A DNA stretch of 64,000 bases from contig NZ_CP101283.1 in assembly GCF_024298925.1 (NCBI RefSeq), positions 2,423,001-2,487,000 on the forward strand, read 5' to 3'. The position numbers and the translations under genes were made by a program. Under the pieces are notes generated by a model that searched no databases, was not told where the DNA came from, and saw only the letters and a list, made by a program, of their open reading frames with translations. This stretch comes from Phenylobacterium sp. LH3H17 (GTDB lineage: Bacteria; Pseudomonadota; Alphaproteobacteria; Caulobacterales; Caulobacteraceae). This document shows positions 9,184-18,303 of the stretch, piece by piece. Every line of letters begins with the position of its first letter. Position 1 is the first letter of the stretch.

Positions 9184-10125
9184 ATGGAGTTCCTGCGCGC
9201 CTTCCTCAACGCCCAGATGGTCGTCGTCGGCCTGGTCTGCGCCAGCGCGGCGCTGGCGGCCCAGGGCGGCCGCTGGAGTCCGCAGCTCGACATCCTCGGC
9301 CACTTCGCCCCGCTCTGGCTGGTCGGGGCGCTCGCCGTGAGCCTCTACGGCCTGGCCCTCGGCGAGCCTGGAACGCGCCGCGGCCTGATCGCCTTGGGCG
9401 TCGCGGGCGTGGTGCTGGCCGCCCTGCTGATCGCGCCGGAATACCTGCGGCCCACCACGCCCAGGGCCCCAGCCGACACGCCCGACCAGATCAAGCTGAT
9501 CCAGTTCAATGCCTGGCGCGGCAGCCGCGACATCGGTCCAGCCCTCGAATGGCTGGTCGCCCAGGACGCCGACATCATCGTGCTGGAGGAAGGCGAGAAA
9601 CTGCGCGATCCCCTGGCGCGCGCCACGGGCTACTACCTGACGGGGGGCTCGGAGAGCCTGGCCATCCTCAGCAAGGCCAAGCCGACCGAGGACGGGGTGC
9701 GGCTACCGCCGGGGCGCTGGGCGCAGCCGCCCCTGGTACGCGCGACCTTCGCCAGCCCCCATGGCCCGTTCACGGTGATCGGGACGCACTATGTCTGGCC
9801 GATCTATGGTGGATTCCAACTCGCCCAAGGCCGGATCGTCGGGGAGTTGTTGGGCCAGTTCCCCCAGGATCGCATGATCCTCAGCGGTGACTTCAACTCC
9901 ACGCCCTGGTCTTTCGCCCGCAGACGAGAGGATCGTCGCTTCGGCTTGGAACGGCGCACCCGGGCCCTGTTCTCCTGGCCCGCCACGGCCCCCTTCCCGC
10001 TGCTGCCGATCGATCAGATCTATGCGGGCTCAGGGTGGCGCACGGTGAGCGTCGCGCGCGGGCCGCGCCTGGGCTCCGACCACTATCCGGTGGTGGCGAT
10101 CCTGGCCCCGTCAGTCGAGCGTTGA
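9184..10125 (+). CDS. Membrane-anchored endonuclease/exonuclease/phosphatase-family protein, copy 2
   Basis: A 313-residue paralogue of the preceding gene with the same plan: three N-terminal helices, then KLIQFNAW, DIIVLEEGEK, GTHYVWP, LSGDFNSTPW, FARRREDRRFGLERRTRALF and GSDHYPVVAIL. The last ~90 residues are nearly the same as in copy 1, which marks an old tandem duplication. ATG 9184 was chosen because the earlier ATG (9154) would overlap the upstream gene. The pair is an operon. Substrate unknown; the fold predicts a metal-dependent phosphoester hydrolase at the membrane. Confidence 0.85.
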   Translation: MEFLRAFLNAQMVVVGLVCASAALAAQGGRWSPQLDILGHFAPLWLVGALAVSLYGLALGEPGTRRGLIALGVAGVVLAALLIAPEYLRPTTPRAPADTPDQIKLIQFNAWRGSRDIGPALEWLVAQDADIIVLEEGEKLRDPLARATGYYLTGGSESLAILSKAKPTEDGVRLPPGRWAQPPLVRATFASPHGPFTVIGTHYVWPIYGGFQLAQGRIVGELLGQFPQDRMILSGDFNSTPWSFARRREDRRFGLERRTRALFSWPATAPFPLLPIDQIYAGSGWRTVSVARGPRLGSDHYPVVAILAPSVER

Positions 10126-10569
10126 GCGCGCATCGCGCAGGGCGACGGCCAGCTTGCTCTCATCGGCTTCGAACCTCTCGCGGGTCTTCGCCTCCCGTGC
10201 ATCAAGGCCGGCGCGGGCGATTTCGATCTCGAGCAGGGCCTCGTCGCGGCGGGTCCGCAACGCGGTAAGCCTGCTTTCGAGCGCCGCGACCTTGCGCAGC
10301 GCTGACTTCGACGGCCCCTTCGGCTTGGGCTTTCGCTTCGGCAGGGCCGCGAGCGCGCCCTTGGAGTCGGCCGGGCGGCGCAACACCTCGCCCGGCTGGG
10401 CCGTGGCGGCCTTCACCAGGGCCGGATCGTCGGTCTCCCGCGCCCCGCCGGTCTTGAACAGGTCCTGGTGCGCGCCCCACGCGGCCAGCGCCTTGGGCCG
10501 AGAACTGGCGGCCACCACATAGTCGGTAAGGCCGTCGGACGTGACGAAAACCTTCATTCGCGCAGCCAC
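10111..10569 (-). CDS. Coiled-coil protein of unknown function
   Basis: A 152-residue protein (GTG start with AGGGAG upstream; a second start at ATG 10557 gives MKVFVTSDGLTDYVVAAS). The first ~60 residues look like a small globular domain (VVAASSRPKALAAWGAH). Then comes a lysine/proline-rich linker (PKRKPKPKGPSKS) and a long charged helix predicted as coiled coil. It overlaps the 3' end of the convergent EEP gene by 15 bases. I do not recognise a named family. Confidence 0.65.
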   Translation of the reverse strand: MAARMKVFVTSDGLTDYVVAASSRPKALAAWGAHQDLFKTGGARETDDPALVKAATAQPGEVLRRPADSKGALAALPKRKPKPKGPSKSALRKVAALESRLTALRTRRDEALLEIEIARAGLDAREAKTRERFEADESKLAVALRDARSTLD

Positions 10570-10651
10570 GCATCGCTCCCTGCCGTGGTCAGCCCCCGAC
10601 CATTGGCTGAACGGATCGGGGGCGTAACCGACGGAAACGCGAAGCGTTGCG

Positions 10652-11113
10652 TCAAGCGTCGGCGGCGACCTTCAAGGAGACGATCTTGCCGGGACTGCGC
10701 GGCGGTTCGCCCTTGGGAAGGCCGTCGACCAGGTCCATGCCCTCGGTCACCTCTCCCCACACGGTGTACTGGCCGTCCAGGAAGGTGGCGTCGTCGAAGC
10801 AGATGAAGAACTGGCTGTTGGCGGAGTTCGGTTGATTGGTCCGCGCCATCGAGCAGACACCGCGCACGTGGGGTTCGCGCGAGAACTCGGCCTGCAGGTT
10901 CGGCTTGTCGGAGCCGGAAGTGCCGGTCCCGGTCGGATCTCCGCCCTGGGCCATGAAGCCCGGGATCACCCGGTGGAAGACCACGCCGTCATAGAAGCCC
11001 TCGCGGGCCAGTTCCTTGATGCGGGCCACGTGTCCGGGCGCGAGATCGGGACGAAGCTTGATCGTCACCGGGCCGCTTTCCAGCGTCATGATTAGCGTGT
11101 TTTCCGGGTCCAT
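10652..11113 (-). CDS. Cyclophilin-type peptidyl-prolyl cis-trans isomerase (cytoplasmic, PpiB-like)
   Basis: A 153-residue cyclophilin without a signal peptide. Core motifs are YDGVVFHRVIPGFMAQGGDP, GTGTSG and SMARTNQPNSANSQFFI, followed by FLDGQYTVWGEV. These include the catalytic arginine (FHRV) and the Gln-Phe-Phe substrate pocket. It accelerates proline isomerisation in folding. The frame is open much further upstream, but ATG 11113 (MDPENTLIM) is the true start: it shares one base with the stop of the upstream isomerase gene, and everything before it is a shadow of that gene. Confidence 0.94.
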   Translation of the reverse strand: MDPENTLIMTLESGPVTIKLRPDLAPGHVARIKELAREGFYDGVVFHRVIPGFMAQGGDPTGTGTSGSDKPNLQAEFSREPHVRGVCSMARTNQPNSANSQFFICFDDATFLDGQYTVWGEVTEGMDLVDGLPKGEPPRSPGKIVSLKVAADA

Positions 11114-11991
11114 CACTTCACCTCCGAGGGAATTCTGATCGCGCACGCCGTGAAATCGGCTCCCTTTGCGGCGCGGACGCTCTCGATCTCGGCCTTGAAC
11201 CAGGCGCTGTTGGGATCGATCACACGCACCGAGGGGCGCTCGGCGGCCGGGATATCGGCCAGGACGCGCACCTTGTCCATGGTGTCTTGCGGTTGGGCCA
11301 CCGGCTCGCCCGCTTTGATGGCGCGCACGGCCTCGAGGCCGGCGATCACCCGACCGAAGGCCGTGTAGCGTTTCTCCAGCGACGGATAGGCCTGGCGCAT
11401 CAGGAAGAACTGGCTGTTGGCGCTGTCGTTCTCCTCGCCACGCGCCATGCCGGCGACGCCCGGACAATAGAGGGCCCAGGCCGAGATCTTGCCGTCGGCC
11501 GTCATCGCCATGAGCATCGCGCTCTGGCTCATGATCGGCAGGGACTTCAGAAACCCGACCTGGCTCACGGTCTGGTCGGCTGCGAGCACGAAGGGCGTCT
11601 CGGGTCCGCGCCGGAACAGGAACTCCTGGGCCAGGTCGGGCTTGTCCGAGCCACCCGTACCGGTGTCCAGCGGGTCGCCGGTCTGGGCCATGAAGGCGTC
11701 GATCACCCGGAAGAACTTGCGGCCGTCATAGAGGCCGGCCCGGGTCAGCTCGCGGATGCGGGCCACGTGGTTGGGCGCAACCTCGGGGATCAGTTCGACG
11801 AAGACGCGGCCCTTATTGGTGTCGATGACAAGCACGTCCTCGGGGTTTGGCGTGCGCCAGTCGGAAGCCTTGGGATCACCGGGAGCGGCCGGGGCAACAG
11901 GGACCGCGGCGACCTTGCCCTTGGCGGGCGCGGCGGCGGCGGGCGCGGCCATCGCAAGGACGGCGGCGGCGAGCAGAACAGTTCGGATCAT
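11113..11991 (-). CDS. Exported cyclophilin-type peptidyl-prolyl isomerase
   Basis: A 292-residue protein with a clear signal peptide (MIRTVLLAAAVLAMAAPAAA, cut near AAA|APAKG), so it acts in the periplasm. The cyclophilin core is divergent: KFFRVIDAFMAQTGDP, GTGGSDKPD, GEENDSANSQFFLM and RYTAFGRVIAG. The arginine of FRV and the QFF element are kept. The C-terminal ~60 residues are an extension. It is coupled to the cytoplasmic isomerase gene by a one-base overlap. Both lie downstream of coaD and a SnoaL-like gene on the same strand, with only short gaps. Confidence 0.9.
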   Translation of the reverse strand: MIRTVLLAAAVLAMAAPAAAAPAKGKVAAVPVAPAAPGDPKASDWRTPNPEDVLVIDTNKGRVFVELIPEVAPNHVARIRELTRAGLYDGRKFFRVIDAFMAQTGDPLDTGTGGSDKPDLAQEFLFRRGPETPFVLAADQTVSQVGFLKSLPIMSQSAMLMAMTADGKISAWALYCPGVAGMARGEENDSANSQFFLMRQAYPSLEKRYTAFGRVIAGLEAVRAIKAGEPVAQPQDTMDKVRVLADIPAAERPSVRVIDPNSAWFKAEIESVRAAKGADFTACAIRIPSEVK

Positions 11992-11995
11992 GACG

Positions 11996-12340
11996 TCACT
12001 CGTAATAGGCGGCGGCCTCGACCACCAGCCCGTCGGGGCCGAAACGCAACACTTCCACCACCTCGCCGCCGGTTCGTGAGCTGTGATAGGCGATGGCGAG
12101 GCTGTCGGGGCCGCGAAACACCTTGCGCAGGGTGAAGGTCAGGTCCTGCGCGCCGGCCAGGGCCTTGCCCCAGTAGAGCCGCAGCGCGGCCTTGCCGACC
12201 ACCCGTCCCGTCGGATCCCCTGTGATCCGGGTGGAGGCGGGGCTGACGAAGACGATCTCCTGGGCGTAGTGGGCGAGAATCGCGTCCAGGTCATGGCTAT
12301 TCCAGGCGGCGATCCAGTCCTGGGCAGTGACGGCGCTCAA
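11996..12340 (-). CDS. SnoaL/NTF2-like small protein
   Basis: A 114-residue single-domain protein starting MSAVTAQDWIAAWNSHDLDA and carrying AIAYHSS and VEVLRFGPDGLVVEAAAYY. This pattern is typical of the SnoaL/NTF2-like (DUF4440-type) fold, a cone-shaped barrel used for isomerases and many unassigned functions. Its start overlaps the coaD stop by four bases, and it ends four bases before the exported cyclophilin start, so it is within the coaD operon. No catalytic residues can be assigned with confidence. Confidence 0.8.
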   Translation of the reverse strand: MSAVTAQDWIAAWNSHDLDAILAHYAQEIVFVSPASTRITGDPTGRVVGKAALRLYWGKALAGAQDLTFTLRKVFRGPDSLAIAYHSSRTGGEVVEVLRFGPDGLVVEAAAYYE

Positions 12341-12834
12341 CCTGCCACCGTCACCTTGGCCATCAGGGCGTCCTTGACCCGCGGACTGGTGAAGCGCGTG
12401 ACGTCGCCGCCGAGTTGGGCGATCTCCTTGACCAGCTTGGACGAGATCGCCTGGTGGCGGGGATCGGCCATCAGGAACACGGTCTCGATCTCGCGCTCGA
12501 GCTGCTGGTTCATGGCGGTCATCTGGAATTCGTATTCGAAGTCGGCGACGGCGCGCAGGCCGCGCACGATGACCCCGGCGCCGATCTCGCGAGCGAAGTG
12601 AATCAGCAGCCCCTCGAAGGGCTGGACGATGATCTCGGCCCGGTCCCCGAGGTGCTCGGTCTCGCTGCGAAGGATCGCGACGCGTTCCTCGAGGCTGAAC
12701 AGAGGGCCCTTGCCTGCGTTGATCGCCACGCCGATGACCAGCTTGTCCACGAGCTTCACCGCCCGACCGATGATATCGGTGTGGCCGTTGTGGATTGGGT
12801 CGAAGGTCCCCGGATAGAGCCCCACACGCGTCAT
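12337..12834 (-). CDS. coaD: Phosphopantetheine adenylyltransferase
   Basis: A 165-residue enzyme that adenylates 4'-phosphopantetheine, the penultimate step of coenzyme A synthesis. The nucleotidyltransferase motif is YPGTFDPIHNGHTDII (H-x-x-H variant HNGH), and ISSKLVKEIAQLGGDV marks the C-terminal ISSTxVR-type motif. ATG 12834 was chosen because a strong purine run (AAAAAGGGGGGA) lies a few bases upstream; the longer frame adds only unconserved residues. First gene of the coaD-SnoaL-cyclophilin-cyclophilin operon. Confidence 0.96.
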   Translation of the reverse strand: MTRVGLYPGTFDPIHNGHTDIIGRAVKLVDKLVIGVAINAGKGPLFSLEERVAILRSETEHLGDRAEIIVQPFEGLLIHFAREIGAGVIVRGLRAVADFEYEFQMTAMNQQLEREIETVFLMADPRHQAISSKLVKEIAQLGGDVTRFTSPRVKDALMAKVTVAG

Positions 12835-12978
12835 TCGACGTCCCCCCTTTTTGCGGTGCAGCAGGGATTTCACCGGGGGGACGGACGAAAGCAAGCCATA
12901 AGTTGCGTCGGTTGCGCGGGCGGCGCGGGAAACCCGGGGGATGCTAGGAGCCCGACGGGGCCGGCCTCTCGCCCCATT

Positions 12979-15774
12979 CTATTCGGCGGTATCGTCGGCC
13001 TCGGGCCCAGACTCGGGCCCGGTTTCTGGATCGGTGTCCGGCTCGGCATCGTCGCCGCCCTGGTCGGCCAGGCGCTCGACCGACACCACGTGCTCGTCCG
13101 CCGCGGTGCGGAAGATGGTCACGCCCGACGTGTTGCGTCCGACCATGCGGACCTGGCTGACCGGCGTGCGGATCAGCTGGCCCTGGTCGGTGACCAGCAG
13201 GATCTCGTCGAACTCCTCCACCGGGAAGGAGGCGGCGAGCCGGCCGCCCTTCTTGGTCAGGTCCTGGGCCAGGAGCCCCTGCCCGCCCCGTCCGGTGCGG
13301 CGGAACTCATAGGCCGAGGTGCGCTTGCCGAAGCCTTCGGTGGAGACGGTGAGGATCACCTCCTCGGCCCCGCCCAGTTCGGCGATGCGTTCGGGGCTCA
13401 GCGCCGCCAGATCGACATCAGCCTCGTCCTCGTCCGGCGCCGGCGCCTCCTCGGGCTCGGCCCCGTCCTCGCCGGCAGCCCGCCGCATGGCGTTGGAATG
13501 CTTCACGTAAGCCGCCCGCTCGGCCGGCGTGGCGTCCACCGAGCGCAGGATGGCCATGGAGATGACGCTGTCGCCCTCCGCCAGGCGAATGCCGCGAACG
13601 CCGGTGGAGTCACGACCGGCGAAGACCCGCACCTCTTCCGTGGCGAAGCGGATGCAGCGGCCTAGCGCCGTGGTCAGCAGGATGTCGTTCTGCGCGGCGT
13701 TGCACAGGCCGACCCCGATGATGGAGTCGCCGTCGTCCAGCTTCATGGCGATCTTGCCGTTGCGCCGGATGCCCTGGAAGTCGCTGAGCTTGTTACGCCG
13801 CACGCCGCCCGACCGGGTCGAGAACATGACGTCGTATTGGTCCCAGGTCGCTTCGTCCTCGGGCAACGGCAGGATCGAGGTGATGCTTTCACCGGGTTCG
13901 ATGGGCAGCAGGTTGACGAAGGCCTTGCCGCGCGAGGTCGGCGTGCCCACCGGCAGACGCCAAACCTTGAGCTGATAGACCTTGCCGCCGGACGAGAAGA
14001 ACAGCATCGGCGTGTGAGTCGAGGCTGAGAACACGCGGGTGACCGCATCCTCGTCCTTGGTCGACATGCCCGAGCGGCCCTTGCCGCCGCGATGCTGGGT
14101 CCGATAGGTGGTCAGCGGCGTGCGCTTCACATAGCCGCCGTGGGTGACGGTGATCACCATCTCCTCGCGGACGATCAGGTCCTCGTCCTCAACGTCGGCG
14201 TCGCCGTCGACGATTTCGGTGCGGCGCGGCACGGCGAAGGCGTCTCGCACGGCGACCAGCTCCTCGCGGACAATGGCCATGACGTTTTCGCGCGACGACA
14301 GAGTGGTCAGGTGGCCCTGGATGGCGTCGGCCAGTTCGCGGGCCTCGCCGAAGATCTCGTCGCGGCCGAGGCCGGTCAGGCGCGACAGGGTCAACGCCAG
14401 GATGGCGCGTGCCTGTTCCTCGGTCAGCCGGATCTTGTTGCCGTCGATGACCAGGGTGCGCGGATCGGCGATCAGCTCGACCAGGGGCAGCATGTCGCCC
14501 GCCGGCCAGTCCTTGGCCACCAGGCGCTCGCGCGCCTCGGCCGGGTCCTTGGACGAGCGGATGATGTGGATGAACTCGTCGATATTGGCCACGGCGATGG
14601 CCAGGCCCACCAACACATGGCCGCGGTCGCGGGCCTTGGAGAGCTCGAACTTCACCCGGCGGACGACCACTTCCTCGCGGAAGTCGACGAAGGCCACGAC
14701 CAGGTCGCGCAGGTGCATTTCACGCGGGCGCCCGCGGTCCAGCGCCAGCATGTTGACGGCGAAGGAGCTCTGCAGCGGGGTGTAGCGATAGAGTTGGTTC
14801 AGCACCACGTCCGGCGAGGCGTCGCGCTTCATCTCGATGACGACGCGCATGCCGTCGCGGTCGCTCTCGTCGCGCAGGTCGGCCACGCCCTCGATGCGCT
14901 TCTCGCGCACCAGTTCGGCGATCCGCTCGACCATGGCGGCCTTGTTCACCTGATACGGGATCTGGGTGATGACAATGGCTTCGCGATCTTTGCGGACCGT
15001 CTCGATGGCCGCCTTGCCGCGCATGATCACCGAGCCGCGGCCGGTCGCCAGCGCCGTGCGCGCGCCCGTGCGACCGATGATCTCGCCACCGGTGGGGAAG
15101 TCGGGGCCCGGCACGATATCCAGCAGGGCGTCCAGGGTGACGGCAGGATCGTCCACATAGGCCAGGCAGGCGTCGACGATCTCGCCCAGGTTGTGGGGAG
15201 GGATATTGGTGGCCATGCCGACGGCGATGCCGCCCGCGCCGTTGACCAGCAGGTTGGGGATGCGCGACGGAAGGACCACGGGCTCGCTTTCCGAGCCGTC
15301 GTAGTTGTCCTTGAAGTCGACCGTGTCCTTGTCGAGGTCGGCCACGATCATCATCGCGGCCTTGGTCATGCGGCTTTCAGTGTAACGCATGGCCGCCGGC
15401 GGATCGTTGTCCACCGAGCCGAAGTTGCCCTGGCCGTCGATCAGCAGCAGTCCCATGGAGAACGGCTGGGCCATCCGCACCATGGTGAAGTAGATCGAGG
15501 CGTCGCCGTGCGGATGGTACTTACCCATCACGTCCCCGACCACGCGCGCGGACTTCACATAGGCCCGGTCGGGCGTATGTCCCTGCTCGTTCATCGAGAA
15601 CAGGATGCGGCGGTGCACGGGCTTGAGGCCGTCGCGCGCGTCCGGCAGGGCGCGGCTGACGATCACGCTCATGGCGTAGTCGAGATATGAGCGCTTCAGC
15701 TCATCTTCGATGGCGATAGGGGCGATGCCCCCGCGCCGCCCGTCATCCGGCGGGGTATGGGTTTCGTCGGTCAA
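12979..15774 (-). CDS. gyrA: DNA gyrase subunit A
   Basis: A 931-residue type II topoisomerase subunit that cuts and rejoins DNA. The catalytic tyrosine is Y131 in [10 protein letters not shown]. The quinolone-resistance region reads [13 protein letters not shown], placing alanine (A92) and phenylalanine (F96) at the positions of E. coli S83 and D87. The C-terminal beta-pinwheel contains QRRGGKGR-type repeats (here [11 protein letters not shown]) and an acidic insertion near residues 760-785. An acidic tail ([20 protein letters not shown]) ends the protein. The size is at the upper end for the family because of these insertions. Confidence 0.97.
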   Translation of the reverse strand: MTDETHTPPDDGRRGGIAPIAIEDELKRSYLDYAMSVIVSRALPDARDGLKPVHRRILFSMNEQGHTPDRAYVKSARVVGDVMGKYHPHGDASIYFTMVRMAQPFSMGLLLIDGQGNFGSVDNDPPAAMRYTESRMTKAAMMIVADLDKDTVDFKDNYDGSESEPVVLPSRIPNLLVNGAGGIAVGMATNIPPHNLGEIVDACLAYVDDPAVTLDALLDIVPGPDFPTGGEIIGRTGARTALATGRGSVIMRGKAAIETVRKDREAIVITQIPYQVNKAAMVERIAELVREKRIEGVADLRDESDRDGMRVVIEMKRDASPDVVLNQLYRYTPLQSSFAVNMLALDRGRPREMHLRDLVVAFVDFREEVVVRRVKFELSKARDRGHVLVGLAIAVANIDEFIHIIRSSKDPAEARERLVAKDWPAGDMLPLVELIADPRTLVIDGNKIRLTEEQARAILALTLSRLTGLGRDEIFGEARELADAIQGHLTTLSSRENVMAIVREELVAVRDAFAVPRRTEIVDGDADVEDEDLIVREEMVITVTHGGYVKRTPLTTYRTQHRGGKGRSGMSTKDEDAVTRVFSASTHTPMLFFSSGGKVYQLKVWRLPVGTPTSRGKAFVNLLPIEPGESITSILPLPEDEATWDQYDVMFSTRSGGVRRNKLSDFQGIRRNGKIAMKLDDGDSIIGVGLCNAAQNDILLTTALGRCIRFATEEVRVFAGRDSTGVRGIRLAEGDSVISMAILRSVDATPAERAAYVKHSNAMRRAAGEDGAEPEEAPAPDEDEADVDLAALSPERIAELGGAEEVILTVSTEGFGKRTSAYEFRRTGRGGQGLLAQDLTKKGGRLAASFPVEEFDEILLVTDQGQLIRTPVSQVRMVGRNTSGVTIFRTAADEHVVSVERLADQGGDDAEPDTDPETGPESGPEADDTAE

Positions 15775-15884
15775 GGAGAGGATTTAGCCGGTTAGAATCG
15801 GACACAAAACAGAGTTCAGTAGTTATCATCCGCAGGCCGCGAAGGCCAACTTCCGTCACCACCCGAACCCAGGTCGAACGCCCC

Positions 15885-16412
15885 ATGAGATATGCCCTCG
15901 CCGCCACGATTGCCACCCTTTTCGCAACTGCGGCATGGGCGGCCGACGAACCGGCCAACCTGCGGATCGAATTGAGGAATTCCAGCGGCGCCTCGGTCGG
16001 GACGGCGAGCCTGGCCCAGGCTCCGAACGGCGTCCTGGCGCGGATTGAGCTCAAGGGCGTCGCCCCCGGCTGGCACGGCCTGCATTTTCACGAGAAGGGC
16101 GATTGCTCGAAGGCAGACTTCACCTCGGCGGGCGGTCACGTGCACGGCAAGGCGACCATGGTCCACGGCCTGCTGAACCCCGACGCCAACGAGGCCGGGG
16201 ATCTGCCCAACATCTTCGTCGCCCCCGACGGCAGCGGCCAGGCGGAGGTGTTCTCGACCTATGTGTCCCTGGGGTCGACGGCGGCTCGGGAAGCCCTGGC
16301 CGACAAGGATGGCTCGGCCCTGGTGATCCACGCCAATCCCGACGATCACAAGGCCCAGCCTATCGGCGGAGCCGGCGCGCGCATCGCCTGCGGGGTCATC
16401 CCGGCGGGGTGA
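15885..16412 (+). CDS. sodC: Periplasmic Cu,Zn superoxide dismutase
   Basis: A 175-residue protein with a signal peptide (MRYALAATIATLFATAAWA, cut before ADEP). It converts superoxide to peroxide in the periplasm. GWHGLHFHEKGDC gives two copper histidines, HVHGKATMVHGLLNPDANEAGDLPN gives bridging and zinc ligands (shown in two parts: HVHGKATMVHG and NEAGDLPN), and ALVIHANPDDH plus GGAGARIACGVI close the barrel. The two cysteines (C in GDC and IAC) form the usual disulfide. It is divergent from gyrA with a 110-base shared upstream region. Confidence 0.94.
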   Translation: MRYALAATIATLFATAAWAADEPANLRIELRNSSGASVGTASLAQAPNGVLARIELKGVAPGWHGLHFHEKGDCSKADFTSAGGHVHGKATMVHGLLNPDANEAGDLPNIFVAPDGSGQAEVFSTYVSLGSTAAREALADKDGSALVIHANPDDHKAQPIGGAGARIACGVIPAG

Positions 16413-16448
16413 TGGGCAAGGGGGCCGGACGGGGTCGGCCAAACGAAA

Positions 16449-16476
16449 TGGCCGGTCCCCCAAAGGAAACCGGCCA
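16449..16476 (-). terminator. Hairpin terminator for ssb
   Basis: An 8-bp stem (TGGCCGGT paired with ACCGGCCA) with a 12-base loop lies between the convergent sodC and ssb stops. Read on the minus strand it is followed by ATTTCGTTT, a T-rich run fitting intrinsic termination after ssb. On the plus strand there is no T run. Confidence 0.55.
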
Positions 16477-16501
16477 CGTCCTGTCCCGAGGGGTGGTCCC
16501 C

Positions 16502-16999
16502 CTAGAACGGAATTTCGTCGTCCAGGTCGGCCGAGAAGTCCTCGCGGGGACCGGAGGCCGGGCGGCGCTGGCCGCCGCCGCCGAACCCGCCACCGCCACT
16601 GCTCGCTCCGCCATAGTCGCCGCCGGAGCTCGCGCCCTCGCTGTCGCCGCGGCCGTCGAGCATGGTCAGTTCCCCGCGGAACTTCTGCAGCACGATCTCG
16701 GTGGAGAATTTCTCCACGCCCGACTGATCGGTCCACTTGCGGGTCTGGATCGAGCCCTCGATGTAGACCTTGGAGCCCTTACGCAGGTACTGTTCGGCGA
16801 CCTTGACTAGGTTGTCGTTGAAGATCACCACCCGGTGCCACTCGGTCTTTTCCTTGCGCTCGCCCGAAGACTTGTCGCGCCAGGTTTCCGAAGTGGCGAC
16901 GCGCAGATTGGCGACGCGGTCCCCCGAGGTGAGGCTGCGGATCTCGGGGTCGGCGCCCAGATTGCCGACGAGAATGACCTTGTTGACGCTGCCCGCCAT
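16502..16999 (-). CDS. ssb: Single-stranded DNA-binding protein
   Basis: A 165-residue SSB. The OB fold occupies residues 1-~110 ([55 protein letters not shown]). It is followed by a glycine/serine-rich disordered linker and the acidic tip DDEIPF, which recruits replication and repair partners. It coats single-stranded DNA in replication, repair and recombination. A GTTC-N7-GTTC sequence 83 bases upstream of the start matches the alphaproteobacterial LexA box, so SOS induction is likely. Confidence 0.96.
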   Translation of the reverse strand: MAGSVNKVILVGNLGADPEIRSLTSGDRVANLRVATSETWRDKSSGERKEKTEWHRVVIFNDNLVKVAEQYLRKGSKVYIEGSIQTRKWTDQSGVEKFSTEIVLQKFRGELTMLDGRGDSEGASSGGDYGGASSGGGGFGGGGQRRPASGPREDFSADLDDEIPF

Positions 17000-17081
17000 G
17001 TGAGTGTCCCTTGCTTTCCGTGCTTGCGCGCTCGCGCTCGGCCCGGACGCTAGCGGAGGGTGCTCAGCGGATCAAGTTAAT

Positions 17082-17096
17082 GTTCCGCCTTTGTTC
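17082..17096. promoter_or_regulatory. LexA (SOS) box upstream of ssb
   Basis: GTTCCGCCTTTGTTC is an exact GTTC-N7-GTTC direct repeat, the LexA operator of alphaproteobacteria. It stands between the end of the upstream lipoprotein gene and ssb, where a promoter for ssb is expected. In several alphaproteobacteria ssb is part of the SOS regulon. Confidence 0.75.
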
Positions 17097-17147
17097 TCAC
17101 CTTGCGCAGCTTCGTCCACAGGTGTCTGCTGCGCCGGAACGCCGCGC

Positions 17148-17537
17148 CTACTGGCCAGGGGGCCGCTGGGGCATGGCGCCCGGGATGGCCAGGCGGCCGT
17201 CGCCCGTGCGCACCAGAGCCAGATAGCGATGCGATTCCATCGTCGGCGCCGTGAATATCCCGTTCCGCTCGACGAAGATGAAATTGCCCTTGAAGGCGCC
17301 GGCGACCTCGCGGTTCGAGCCGCCCATGCGCAGGAACTTCAGCCGCATGGTCTCCAACGCCGCGGCGCAGTGTTCCAGGTCGGCCACGCCGGTGGCCAGC
17401 TTGTTGTACTTGAGCTTGCCGTCCTTCCCCTGCCCCACATGCCAGCAGATGCCTTCGCCACCAGGCGGCAGGGTCTTCTTGGCGCAGGCGGCGAGGGCTA
17501 GGACGGAGAGGCCGGCGATCAGGGCGGTGCGAAGCAT
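17148..17537 (-). CDS. Small predicted lipoprotein
   Basis: A 129-residue protein beginning MLRTALIAGLSVLALAAC, a typical lipoprotein signal with lipobox LAAC. The mature part contains two further cysteines (GICWHV, EHCAAAL), possibly a disulfide. I do not recognise the family. ATG 17537 is preferred over an in-frame TTG six bases upstream. It lies 40 bases downstream of another envelope protein gene on the same strand whose mature part also contains an ACWRY/GICWHV-like cysteine-tryptophan motif; the two may be related. Confidence 0.7.
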   Translation of the reverse strand: MLRTALIAGLSVLALAACAKKTLPPGGEGICWHVGQGKDGKLKYNKLATGVADLEHCAAALETMRLKFLRMGGSNREVAGAFKGNFIFVERNGIFTAPTMESHRYLALVRTGDGRLAIPGAMPQRPPGQ

Positions 17538-17576
17538 GGTCAAGCCTATAGCGGCGATTGCGGCGACCCGAAGGCG

Positions 17577-18263
17577 TCAGCCCACGGGGGAGATCGAACA
17601 GTTCTCGGCCTGGCTGGCCAAGGGCCGGAAGCTGCGGTTGTCGCCCGACACCTCCACCCTTCCCGGGACCAGGCGCAGGGTCTGCTGCATCCAGCGTCCA
17701 TAGGTGGCGCCGCCCGAACGCTCGCAGCGTCCGGCGAACAGGATCTGCACGCATGCGTTCAGGCTCATGTCGGCCGGCTGCTTGCGCCAGCCGCCGTCGG
17801 CATAGCGCCAGCACGCGCCGGCCGGAACGGACGCGGCCGGCGTCGCGGCGGGCGCGGGCGCGGCGGGGGTCGCGGTCGGCGCCTCGGCCGGCGCATCCTC
17901 CACGGGAGGCAGCGGGGTCAGCATGGTTCCGGCCTGGTCGGCGGCGGCCAGGTTTCCGGCCTCGTCGACACCCACGTCCAGGGCGCCGGTGGCCACGCCG
18001 TTGCGCTTGGCGCAGTCGGCCAGGGTCACTTCGCCTACATATTGTCCGGCGACGTAGCAGCGCAGGGGTCGGGCGGGATCGAGGCGTCCGTCGTCGGCTG
18101 CGCCGGTCTCCACCACCAGGCCGCCCTGCGAGGCTGGCGGCGGCGGGACATTCTCGCCCTTGCCGCCGGAGATCAGGGCCGCGGCGATGCCGATGCCGGC
18201 CACGAGGGCGAGCGCGCCGCCCGCCACGACGAGTCGACTCCGCCGGTCGTTCAGGAAATCCAT
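17577..18263 (-). CDS. Membrane-anchored periplasmic protein of unknown function
   Basis: A 228-residue protein with a short basic N-terminus (MDFLNDRRSR), one transmembrane helix (LVVAGGALALVAGIGIAAAL) and a periplasmic part. That part has two cysteine-containing modules (LRCYVAGQYVGEVTLADC and GACWRYADGGW...NACVQILFAGRC) separated by an alanine/proline-rich linker. The modules share a cysteine-paired layout, suggesting an internal repeat. Function unknown. It is probably cotranscribed with the small lipoprotein gene downstream. Confidence 0.7.
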   Translation of the reverse strand: MDFLNDRRSRLVVAGGALALVAGIGIAAALISGGKGENVPPPPASQGGLVVETGAADDGRLDPARPLRCYVAGQYVGEVTLADCAKRNGVATGALDVGVDEAGNLAAADQAGTMLTPLPPVEDAPAEAPTATPAAPAPAATPAASVPAGACWRYADGGWRKQPADMSLNACVQILFAGRCERSGGATYGRWMQQTLRLVPGRVEVSGDNRSFRPLASQAENCSISPVG

Positions 18264-18303
18264 GAACCTTCGCTAGACCGCGCCCGCGAAGGATTCAAGG
18301 CGT

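Noticed and set aside
10652-11467. A 271-residue protein covering the cytoplasmic cyclophilin
   Set aside because: The extra N-terminal part is a shadow of the upstream exported isomerase gene; the real start is ATG 11113.
14092-15690. A 532-codon plus-strand open frame opposite gyrA
   Set aside because: It is the complement of gyrA in a G+C-rich genome, rich in His, Arg and Gly, without domain signal or ribosome site. The same holds for the other long antisense frames in this window.
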